In this document: positions 1 through 9,900 of the stretch, in pieces
How positions within the stretch are numbered: the stretch's first letter is position 1
Layout: every line of letters starts with the position of its first letter
Source of the DNA: Peltaster fructicola
Taxonomy: Eukaryota > Ascomycota > Dothideomycetes
DNA length: 64,000 nt
Reading direction: 5' to 3'
Assembly: GCA_001592805.2 (NCBI GenBank)
Contig: CP051139.1
Coordinates: forward strand, 4,650,001 to 4,714,000
Program-made: the position numbers and the translations under genes
Notes under the pieces: model-generated
What the model was told of the DNA's origin: nothing
Databases searched by the model: none
The model's input: only the letters and a program-made list of their open reading frames with translations

Positions 1-1
1 C

Positions 2-2530
2 AGTGCATTGACATCGCCGAGCAGCGAAGTCGTGACTCTCTCTTCGAGTGCATCATCGACGCTGAGCAACACAACATCAGCAGCCTCTCTGTCTGGAACC
101 AGCTCGTTGTTTCCGCCCATATCGAGCTCTCCAGCCTTGTCAACAGGCTCTAGTACGCTCTCGTCTTCGCACACAACATCATCCAACTCAGTAAGCCAAA
201 CGGACATCAGCAGTACCAGCACATTGGTCACAAGTAGTTCGCCATCCATCATCACGAATTCGACAGCCGTATCAGAGAGCAGCTCTCTCGGCTCCCTGAT
301 CTCTTCGAGTGCATCGACAACAACAGCAACAACAGTAGTGTCTAGTGGTTCACAGACAGGAAGTACAAGTTCAATAGTAAGCCTTTCGTCCACGCTACAG
401 AGCATAGGTTCGAGTAGCACCTCATCTGGCTCACAATCGTCGATAATCTTGTCTACGAATGTTGTCTCCTCACATGCTTCCACGCAGAGTACAGCCTCGA
501 CTATCATCAGTTCCTCTACTTCCGACACTCACCTAAACAACCCTTCAACGAGTCAGACGCAAACGGTCACCGACGCTTCGACGACCCTCTCGGCGAGTCC
601 TACAACGAGCCTATCAGCAAACCTTTCGACGAGCTTGTCACCGAGCTCTGACACGCTTTCTAGCTTCACAACACACCCCCCATCTAGCCTAGCAAACAGC
701 ATATCTGAGGCAGCAGGGACCTCGTCTAGCCAAGCGCATACAAGCAGCTCATTGGAGTCGTCGACGATCAGCACATCATCCAGATCGACGAATACAAGTC
801 CTTCGCCTATGTCACAAAGTGTAGGTACATCAAGTCTAAGCGTAACGAGCACAACAACCCAAGCGACTATTACGTCCACGACCAGCATATCATTACTGTC
901 TTCGTCTACAGTGCAGGAGAGCAGCAGTCTCCACCAGAGCTTATCCTCACAAAGTGCATCTCTTTCGACGACGAGCTCAGGCAATGACAATACAAGAACG
1001 ACGTCGATATCAGGTCTTAGCAGTATCTCATCTACTGGCCTCTCTCAAAGCATGCTGGCCTCGTCTGCCACATCGTCTGTTTCTTCTATTGTGTCTGGAT
1101 CGGTGGCTACAACAATTCCAAGTCTCTCACCATCTTCGCTTTCTTCGAGCTTGACGATTTTGTCCTCCGTCACCACATCCGGTCTGATATCGACCAATAT
1201 CTCGACGACTATAACGACCACAACACTTCTATCGAGCTCAGCTAGCCTTTCAGCTCCAAACAGTTCTTCGTCACTCGCAACCCTGATGTCGAACACTAGC
1301 AGATCGTCTCTGTCTTCCACGATCACTGCAAGCACTGTGAGCTTGTTATCATCCTCGATATCTGTCTCGACCTTGACAGGACAGTCTCTTTCTCTAGTCT
1401 CTTCTTCCTCGTCAGCCTCCACGCCGATCTCGACCGTCAGTTCTACATCTTCAGTGCTTTCTACCACACTGCTGACCTCCACATCGACGAATTTGTCGTC
1501 TTCCGCCACTTCTACGATAAGTCCAAGCACGTCAGCTTCGACTTCTCAGAGCTTGAGCAGCACATCTTACTCCCAGAATGCTACCACAAACTCGATCACA
1601 TCGTCCTCAACATCGACTGTTACGAGGGCCACGCTCAGCTCTACATCTCCATCTCTCGCCGGTTCAACTTCGGTCAGCGTCACTCCATCAACTGCTGTCT
1701 CGAGTCCAAGCACTCAATCTTCAAGTCTCTTTTCAGCTTCGTCCACCACAACGTCTTCGACAAATGTACCGACAAGCGCAACATCTTCTACTCAATCTAG
1801 TGCAACAAGTCTGGTGATCTCTTCGGCACGAACGAGTCAAAGTACAGACCTGGCCTCACTGAGCTCTGTCTCGCAGTCTTCCACATCTCAGAATTCTAGT
1901 CTGGAAACAACAGCATCAAGCCTAACAGCAATCACCTCGAGTACTTTGACCACAAGTATTATAACAAGATCATCCACAAGTAGTTCTCTGGTGGTAGTAT
2001 CCGTCAGCACAACAGCTCGGTCGTCCTCAGCAGCCTCTTGCGCACCAACGAATGCAATTCAGAATGGAGGGTTTGAGTCGTACTCGGGAACACAAGCTGA
2101 CATCTGGAGTGTGACAACATCGGGAACAATTGCGGCCGAGGACGTCAACAGCACTGCCAACAGACCGTCACATGACGGCGAGCGACAGCTGCGAGTCCGA
2201 AGCCAGTCTACAGCTGCTGTTGCAACCTTGAATCAAACCATGACGCTGTGTGCGAACACGCAATACGACTTCAGTGCCTGGACTCGACGACCACTGCCAC
2301 GGTCGTTGTGTACGGCATATTTCATGCTTGGGGACTATCCGATCGCCTTCACGAATCTAGCCGATCGGTCCAGCGACTGGGAACAACTGACGGGCACATT
2401 TGGTCCAACAGCAGATTCAGAATTGACTTTCCGCATTCAGGTCAGGTGTTTCGGTCCGGCCAACGCGAACGGCTATAGAGTCATTTTCATCGATGAGATC
2501 TCCATGGTGCCAAGCACGCGCGTACTCTGA
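2..2530 (+). CDS. Ser/Thr-rich surface protein with C-terminal carbohydrate-binding-like domain (5' end outside window)
   Basis: The frame is open to the left edge, so the start codon and any signal peptide lie outside the window. About 670 visible residues are an almost unbroken Ser/Thr tract, as in heavily O-mannosylated stalks of fungal wall proteins. The last ~165 residues form a different, compact domain that begins CAPTNAIQNGGFES and contains DFSAWTRR, WEQLTGTF and a final FIDEISM. This layout (NGGFE start, W-x(n)-T core, FIDEI end) is that of the jelly-roll CBM4/9-like domains common in secreted fungal proteins. Four cysteines could make two disulfides. No C-terminal GPI hydrophobic tail is seen, so the protein is probably secreted or held by its glycan-binding end. 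The domain name rests on motif resemblance only. Long antisense frames here are by-products of Ser/Thr codon bias. Confidence 0.75.
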   Translation, partial: SALTSPSSEVVTLSSSASSTLSNTTSAASLSGTSSLFPPISSSPALSTGSSTLSSSHTTSSNSVSQTDISSTSTLVTSSSPSIITNSTAVSESSSLGSLISSSASTTTATTVVSSGSQTGSTSSIVSLSSTLQSIGSSSTSSGSQSSIILSTNVVSSHASTQSTASTIISSSTSDTHLNNPSTSQTQTVTDASTTLSASPTTSLSANLSTSLSPSSDTLSSFTTHPPSSLANSISEAAGTSSSQAHTSSSLESSTISTSSRSTNTSPSPMSQSVGTSSLSVTSTTTQATITSTTSISLLSSSTVQESSSLHQSLSSQSASLSTTSSGNDNTRTTSISGLSSISSTGLSQSMLASSATSSVSSIVSGSVATTIPSLSPSSLSSSLTILSSVTTSGLISTNISTTITTTTLLSSSASLSAPNSSSSLATLMSNTSRSSLSSTITASTVSLLSSSISVSTLTGQSLSLVSSSSSASTPISTVSSTSSVLSTTLLTSTSTNLSSSATSTISPSTSASTSQSLSSTSYSQNATTNSITSSSTSTVTRATLSSTSPSLAGSTSVSVTPSTAVSSPSTQSSSLFSASSTTTSSTNVPTSATSSTQSSATSLVISSARTSQSTDLASLSSVSQSSTSQNSSLETTASSLTAITSSTLTTSIITRSSTSSSLVVVSVSTTARSSSAASCAPTNAIQNGGFESYSGTQADIWSVTTSGTIAAEDVNSTANRPSHDGERQLRVRSQSTAAVATLNQTMTLCANTQYDFSAWTRRPLPRSLCTAYFMLGDYPIAFTNLADRSSDWEQLTGTFGPTADSELTFRIQVRCFGPANANGYRVIFIDEISMVPSTRVL

Positions 2531-3083
2531 TAGCTCGTTCAATAAGTAGGTCATTGGGAGTACCAGTCGTTCTTGTACTTTGCACCATCAGGTCTTCGGC
2601 ATTCAGACTTCCTTTATACAGCTCTAAGAACATCTGAACTCCACAGCGAACATCAGGTATGATGGAGGCTCTCTGCCTCAAGTCCAGCTAGCATGATCTA
2701 TCGAGGAACCATAACTACAATCACTGTTTGTCATTGCTTTGTCATGAGCTTTCATATAGCAAATCAGCACAAGGAAGTGCTACTGACAAGGGAGTGCTTC
2801 TAACTGACGGCACAACGACTGTGCGGCCAAGCGACTGGTACCAAATGTCCTCTGTTGATCTTGATCCATGAAGAGGCAGGCATCAGTCTGGCAATGGATG
2901 CCAATATAGGCTTATTATCGAAGTGGACAGACAGGAGGTATGATAAGCGAATGAAAGATATACTGTCACTTTGCATCGTATAAAAGCGCTCAAATTGTCT
3001 CCTCAAGCGTGAGTATGATGAATCGCATCACCAGCAGGTGATCTCCCAGATACCGTCTGGATCATGTATCGAACAACAGATCC
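2531..3083. other. Intergenic, convergent 3' ends
   Basis: Spacer between two convergent genes. Only short unconvincing frames; no RNA or repeat recognised. Confidence 0.6.
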
Positions 3084-4714
3084 CTATTGAGGAGAAGCTG
3101 GCATCGTATCGGTTCTGTCCTTGGGAGGCTTTTCCACCTCCGTGCTGATTGACAGACATACGAGAGATCGCCGAGAGAATGTCTCGACTCGAACGATGTT
3201 CGTGTCAACAGAATGCATGACTTCGCTGAACTTGCAGCTTTGTTGTGATCTGCACGCTTGCCCATTAGGACATTGATGTCCGGACACACAGGTTGGGTCA
3301 GAACAGTACAGAGTGCGACATGGAAGACACTTTGCGTAGACTTCTAGTACACGCAACTCTTCTGCGTCCAGCTCGGAGTCGTGATTCCGGCCGCACTGTC
3401 GATTGGCACACTTGGACAGGTAGAATCTGTTACATAACTTGCGACTTCGAAGGCCGGCCTTATCATAGGGAACGTCGGCTGGAGTGACATCGATTCGCTG
3501 GTTTCGAATGTTGTAGCGTAGCTTGATGACGCTCAGTGGGCTCTGGCCTGGATCTGCAGCAGCATCCTGTGCAGCAGGCGATGTTGCAATGGTACTTGCT
3601 GGAACCTCAGACTTTGTGGTGTTGCACTCAACGTCTCGACCTGTGGCGCCATGAGTGGGAGCAGCGCTTGCTAATTGACGAAGAGGAGGAGTCTTTGCAT
3701 CGTGCGACTGCGACTTGTTTACCTCAGTAGTGGCAGGTGGCTGACGTGCCGATGATGTATTGCCATTGTCGAGCTGCGGATCCTGCTTGTCGAATGCCCT
3801 TGTACGTGGGAGTGGTCTTGTCTCTGGAAACAATCGCTCTCGTCTGAAGACAGAGAACTGGATACAGCGAAAGCGCTTGCTCAGACATGCGAAGTCTGCC
3901 GAGAATGGCAACGCCTCGAGCAATGTCAGGCGCGTAGGCTGGCCGGCGTAAGGCACATACTGACGAAGGAAAGCCACATAGCCGCGATCACCTGATGCAG
4001 CCAGAACAATCTGCTTACAGTTACTGTTGTGCCAATGCAGTTCGAAGTTTGCTAGGTTCAAGGTCAGCGTTTCGAGTGACCATCTTGTGCGGAACAACAT
4101 AGCTGCACACCTCTGATCTTCGTATCCGCAGCCTCTTTGTCGTCTCCAGCATCAATGCACTCGAACAGAGGTCTCTCTTTGTTGAAAGCACGACAGAATG
4201 CCCTCAGTGTGTCGGACTCGCCGAGTCGAAGACGGGTGAACACCTTAGACAAGCCGCGAAGATTCCAATATATGCGCACGACAATCTTCCATTCCAAGCA
4301 TAAGGACGAGTCACGGTGCAGGAAGCATTCGATCTCATGAGCAAGGTCTCTTGCAGCTTCCCGACCTCCCTGATGGCCTCGACTGAGGTACTTGTCCAGA
4401 AACTAAAGCGAAGACAACCTGGGTCAGCTGCAGCGTCCAAGCAATCGTGGTTTAGCCAGCCCAGGAACCGAGAATAGCGCTTACCAATGTATTATCGCCA
4501 TCAATCAGGAAGAGTATGAACGGCTCTTTGTCTTGCGCACGATGCTGGTGGGAAATCAGCTCAGGTTTGATTATGTGGGAAGGTTGATGATCACTGCCAC
4601 AGCCAAAGCGCTCTGTTGTAGCTCGCTCCATGCGTGAGTGAAGTCGTGGAACTTCTGTACTTTGCTGCGAGCTTCTTCGAGGTCTTGCTGGAAGACGTGG
4701 AGTTTTCGTTTCAT
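3084..4714 (-). CDS. Fungal CCCH zinc-finger protein with NYN-like domain (4 exons, 5' end uncertain)
   Basis: Exons on the minus strand are 4714-4595, 4544-4485, 4402-4111 and 4051-3084, giving 479 residues in a continuous frame with consensus splice sites. The first exon reads as a coiled coil (VFQQDLEEARSKVQKFHDF). Then comes PFILFLIDGDNTL|FLDKYLS, whose acidic DGDN is typical of the NYN/PIN-like domain of a fungus-specific family usually annotated as C-x8-C-x5-C-x3-H zinc-finger proteins. The NYN-like part continues with CKQIVLAASGDRGYVAFLR and TLLEALPFS. A low-complexity linker leads to clustered Cys/His residues (CNRFYLSKCANRQCGRNH, then CLPCRTLYC and more), fitting tandem CCCH-type fingers that may bind RNA. 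The true start may be an upstream exon near 5009, where an ATG begins a short frame, but I could not connect it with confidence. Function is unknown beyond a likely RNA-related role. Confidence 0.72.
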
Positions 4715-5009
4715 AGACGTCTGCACATCTTCTTGCTTCTATCGAAGCTCATCAGCCGTTGCGTTGACAGGACACCAATACGGCGAAGTCTTCGCTCTTT
4801 CTTACTTCGAACATCGTGTTGCTGTTGAGGTGAAATCCGCTGGGGTCGAGCGAGGAAGTCGATTCATGTGCCATCCTGTCAGAGTTGTGGATGTTTTCTC
4901 TTGCATGACCTGGTCTTGTTTCGAACAGTGGCTCTCCGTGCATTTGAATGGCACTAATGTATCACACTGCAAAGTAGTGTCCTTGCATCGAAGTGAATTC
5001 CTCATCCAT

Positions 5010-5601
5010 ACTCGACCTCCTGGCAACATACTGCGCAGGACATTCCAGTTGTGAGTGCAGCTGACGAGGTACGCGCCAGCCAGAATCTAAGACGTTCGTG
5101 CAGCCAATGAGCATGCAAAGCTCGCGTTTTTTTTTTTTTTTGAGTACTACCGTGAGTAATGCAAAGTAGCACAAAATCATATCATGCGAAGCACACCGCC
5201 CATCGGTGGTGTGCCCAGTGCTCATGCAAGGCACGACGGGCAGATGACCAACGCACCCTCCTTGATATGAGTCTTGTCACAGGGTTGATCATATCCCTTT
5301 CGGAAGCTATCGTCTTGGTGCAAGTTTTAGCGATCTGGAGATTGTGTTGTGTTCGATGGCGGGCAATATGCTATGAGACATGCACAGAGGCTATAAGCAT
5401 TCGCAGCAATATAAGGTGATAGCATTGTATTGATGCACTCATAATGTCGTGTTTCTGCTCAATCTTCGTGGATTGTCGCCGATCAGTATCTAAGCTCACG
5501 GCAACGACCTTTTGGGTACGAGCATATACACATAGCACATATCGAAGCACATGCGCCACACTATATCGGAGTGAGAGACGGGCGCAAGAACTTGCAGTGC
5601 T
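5010..5601. other. Intergenic with a 15-nt poly-T run
   Basis: No convincing gene. A homopolymer of 15 T occupies 5127-5141; it makes a run of lysines in the antisense frame, which is an artefact. Confidence 0.6.
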
Positions 5602-6229
5602 TTAGAGATCTCGTATTGGGTCGAAGCGCAGTTGTCTCGCGAGATCCTTTGGCTCAGCATGTCTACCTTGTGACGCAGCTTGCAAGGACGTCGTGCCAAA
5701 TAGTCCGTCCAGCGGCATGCTACTTTGGCGGTCGACTTGTGACATGTGCTTGACCAGCGCCTCATATACGGCGTGCTTGAATCCAGCTCGACGCCGCGGG
5801 TTACGAGACTTGAAGATATGCCACAGCAGCCATTCGATTGCCCAGTTACGTCCCGTACTGCTGTCATGCGCACGATCGTAGTATAACAAAGTAGTGGGCG
5901 ATGCGTTCTGGTAGAGGTCGAGTACCTGTCGCTGATGTGCCGCAGCACTGATCTGGCTTCTGGTAAATGGTGGTTGAATGTATGGGTTCTGCTTGAGATG
6001 TGGAAGCAATGCATCCCGATCAAAATTGACGGAGCGTCTACTTTTCTCTGCTTCGGCCTATGTATTGTCAGCATGCAAGCACGTGCTTAATTGCGATGAG
6101 ACAGACCATCATCAGTTTGTATACCTGCTGGTGGCTCATGCTGCTGACGTCCAAGCCCAGCTTCCTCATGAAATCCAGCTTGGGACGACTCTGTGCCAGA
6201 GGATCTGCTGAAGCTTTGGCTTTCGCCAT
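5602..6229 (-). CDS. Small protein of unknown family, paralogue of the gene at 14993-15668
   Basis: Two exons, 6229-6125 and 6057-5602, joined across a 67-nt intron in phase 0, encode 186 residues. The start ATG opens MAKAKASADPLAQSRPKLDF; the frame then runs to a stop after RFDPIRDL. The core holds QVLDLYQNASPTTLLYYDR and NWAIEWLLWHIF, a Trp-rich segment matched by NWIIRWCLWHVF in the second gene, and both proteins end in a [FY]DP[IV][RK]D motif. The intron falls after residue 35 here and after residue 36 in the paralogue. There is no signal peptide or membrane helix, so it is probably intracellular. I do not recognise the family and assign no function. The conserved intron and ending make this a real gene and not a chance frame. 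Confidence 0.72.
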
Positions 6230-6933
6230 AGCAGAGTACCATGAGTATCAGACTGTCAAGTGAGAAGATGCGAGCTGAAAGCGAGCATTATAAGCCAACA
6301 TAGAGCAGGATGCCAACGAGTCAGTAATACATTTCCTTATGCCATGTTCGACCAGGATCTTCGTCGTGACCTTACCAGAGACTCATATGCACGCTGTAAT
6401 GACATCTGGCGGTAGGAAGAAATGTGACAGCTGACAGAGTCGAACGTCATTGTGCGCATGTGTGATTTGTTGTATGCCCGATTGTTGTCCCATAGTGCTG
6501 CCAGCTGCGTGGCTCTACATGGGATGTACTTGTTAGGATGGTGCGGAGCATATGCCTGCATGGCGCAAGGCTCACACAATGGTGCGGCAGTCCAGGTGTG
6601 AGATTCTCGTCTGCTGTGCGACTATCATCACTGGAATCTCTTGCGCGCCCACAGGATCACCCTAGCTTGAGCTTGAGTATCGATTCTGCGACCACATATG
6701 GGGCTCTAGTCAGTTCAGAGCCATGCTCTCATCCGCACTTCGTCAGTATCGAGCGCACAGGGGGCTCTCGGGTCGTCTGTGACAGGCGTCATGCAAGTTG
6801 AGCACGCACTACCAGTCTCGCACACTGAGCTGAGGGAAAGGAATGGATGCGCATCGATCACGGATCAAATTCTGAGTAATGCATTTGATTAAATAGGCGA
6901 GGCCTTGAGCAGATGAACATGTATCATGATGTA
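6230..6933. other. Intergenic between two minus-strand genes
   Basis: Carries the promoter of the unknown small gene at its left and the 3' flank of the adhesin at its right. Short frames on both strands lack motifs. Confidence 0.55.
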
Positions 6934-9900
6934 TCAGGTCTGCAAACCCCAAGCTGGGAAGGCAGGTGCAGATCCATCGCAGCTGTTCAGAAGGATGTTA
7001 GGACTAGTATACACGTATGGCGAGTCGGTCGTGTTTGAGGACAAGAGTAGTCCGCCATCTGGTGCGTAGATAGCAATGTTGAACTCGCCATCACCGAAGC
7101 GATTTCCCCAGAGCACTCGCACCGGATAGAGATAACCTTGGGTCAGCAGTGCTGTGAAAGAGGCTGGATATGAGCTTGAATAGTCGTAGTTGAAGGTTTG
7201 CTCAAGATTCTCATTCGCGCGGTCCCAACCACTGATTGCAAGATCGCCGAGCCAGATTTGAGTTATGTCGTCTGCGTAGATTCCATTGAAAGAGTAGTTA
7301 CCAGATACTGGAGCACATATATAGAAGGTATGGTCCACGGCGAGATGTGAGATGCTTTGCGGCGGCTGATCATAGATGTTGGCGATGTACTGTCCATAAG
7401 GTGACGGGTTCCTTATGTTTGCAGCAAAGCCTACATAATTCGTCACGCCTTGGGCTATTGGTTGCTGTGTCTTGAAGAGTGTCGAGTTGAACGAGGGATA
7501 ATCGTTGATATATTGGTCACTGTATGGATTGTTGTAGATGGCATATCTGATGCCTTGATTACCACATGAATAATCGCAGGTAGGGTATATCTTGATGACG
7601 GTCGCCGTGGCGTTGTCAGTCGATGTTGCTGGTTGTATGGTGGTTGTCGAGACATCTGTGCCACTATATGTCGTCGTCGTCGAGAATGTGACACTTGATG
7701 TCTGGACAGCCGTTGAAGGTGCGTTGCTGTCGGGAGTAAAGACAGTAACCGTCACCGGATTGCCTGTGATGCCAGTCGTTAGATATGAGGTGGTCGTTCC
7801 CGTATATCCGAGAGTGATCGAAGTATAGCTGATGCTTATAGGAGTCGGTGATGGTTGAAAAATGAGCACGGTGCCCGTGCCAGTGCTGGCGGACACGATG
7901 CTGGTTGACACAGTAGTATCATTGTATTGGACGTATGATGTCGTATATGGCGCCGGTGTATAGACGACAACGGAACCAATGTTATCAGAGGCGAGACTCG
8001 CTGGAGTAATTGCAGTACTGTTCACCGAGCCGGAGGGACCTTCGTCGCTGAATGTAGTGAGTGCCGTATATAGATCTGGCGTGCTAATGACTACTGTACC
8101 AAGTCCGGACCGAGTGGCTGCAGACTCGATCGAGGTAATAGTACCAGAAGGATCGGCTGCGCCCGTTGGTCCGTCATCGTAGTTGGTTGTCGATGTGATG
8201 TAGAGGTCAGGGATTGACGTGATCAGCGAGCCAGGGGGAGAGATCGATGCGGGAATGGTTTCCACTATGGTTGATGTGGCACCGACTCCGCCATCGTACT
8301 CTGTAGTGATGCTGATGTATGAATATGGGCTGGAAATGAAGAGAGTGCCTATCGATGTACCGTTCCCTGGGACTTGTGTGCTGCTCATCACGTCTGTACC
8401 TCCGGGGCCATCATCAAAGAAGACAGTTGTGGTGATATAGATGTCCGGTGTATAGACAAGGACTGTACCAGTAGACTTGTCCATGCTCGGTCGGATCGTG
8501 GTTGTTGAGGTGGTGGAACCTTGTGGACCCTCGTCAATGTCTGTTGTTGTTGTGATGTAAGGGAATGGAGTGACGATGATCAAAACGATTGAGTTCGACA
8601 CGCTCTGAGAGATGGTAGTCGTTGTATACACGGTATTGCCGCCATCGTAGCCGCTGTAGCTGATAGAAAGAAAGTCTGGCACCAACAATGACACTGTGCC
8701 CACAAAGTCGGTTGGTGTTGGTACGAAAAGTTCCGTGGTAATCACTGCAGAGAGATTGGTTGTGGTGAATAAGCTGGTTAGAGTTGTGTAGGGAAATGGC
8801 GTGAGAACTACGATGGTAACCGTCTCGATCGTTGTGGCTATAGGAGCGCCATCGGTAATGTTACTCGAGCGGAGTGTGGATGTAAATGTAGCAAACCCGT
8901 TCGGACCTTCGTCAGTGCCGGTGGTACTTATGGTGTACGCGAATGGGACACTAACGATCTCGGTCCCCGTCCCAGAAGTTGCCGGCACCTCCCTGGTGAT
9001 GTTATTTGTGAGCATTGGTCCAGCATCGTACTCGACCAGCGAGGTGACATACGACGCGGGAATTAGAGTCAACAGAGATCCTGTGAAATTGTTTGAGATC
9101 TGAGGTCGAGCAATGCTTGTGCTTGTGATGTTGTTTTGGGGCCCCTGGTCGTAGAATGTAGTAACATTGACGTATGGGTATGGCGTGCTAATGAGGACTG
9201 TCACAGCACTAGTGGAGTCTTGAAAGAACACGGTTGACGTATAGATGTCTGTGCCACCAGGCCCTTCATCGTATCCAGTGACGGAAGTGATGAATGGGTA
9301 AGGAGTTTCGATGAGCACCGTGCCTACATAGTCCGTGGCTGCTGGTGTGAGTGTCAAGGTTGATGTAGTCGTGCCATTGTAACCAGTGGTCGCCTGCGTA
9401 TATGGCCAAGGTGTTGATATGATAACCTGTCGCAAGCTGCCAGTCTCGTTGAAGCCGTATGTCGATGTGAGAATGTCTGTACCGCTTGGTCCTTCATCGT
9501 ATCCGGTGACAATTGTACTGAATGGTAGAGGCGTTTCGATCAATAACGTGACGGTCTTGTCACCTGGCGAAGTCGAAATGAAAGATGTATTGTATATGCC
9601 GGTGTAGCCAGAAGTGAGAGTGGTTGTGGTTGGTGCTGGTGTGAAAATCTCTTCTGTGATCAGATACGGACCGCTAGACAGAAAAGTTGTTGAGTTGGCG
9701 GTGTATGTGCTATCGTAGGAAGTATAGATGGTGATAGTTTGCGTGATGGGCGTTTCTACAATAAAGGTTCCCGATACAGTCCCAGATGGTGCTACGGTGC
9801 TGATAGTAATTGGTGCAGTAATCAGAGAAATACGTGAAGACTGGACTGCGCTGAAGTTTGCGATTTGAGGTACGAATGTAGTGACGTATCCTGCCTGTGA

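Noticed and set aside
553-1530. Long antisense frames (553-990 and 1045-1530, minus)
   Set aside because: They lie opposite a Ser/Thr-rich coding tract; such tracts give stop-poor antisense frames rich in Val, Asp and Glu. No motif or start context.
5127-5141. Poly-T run considered as the tail of a retroposed element
   Set aside because: Only 15 T, with no target-site duplication and no recognisable element next to it.
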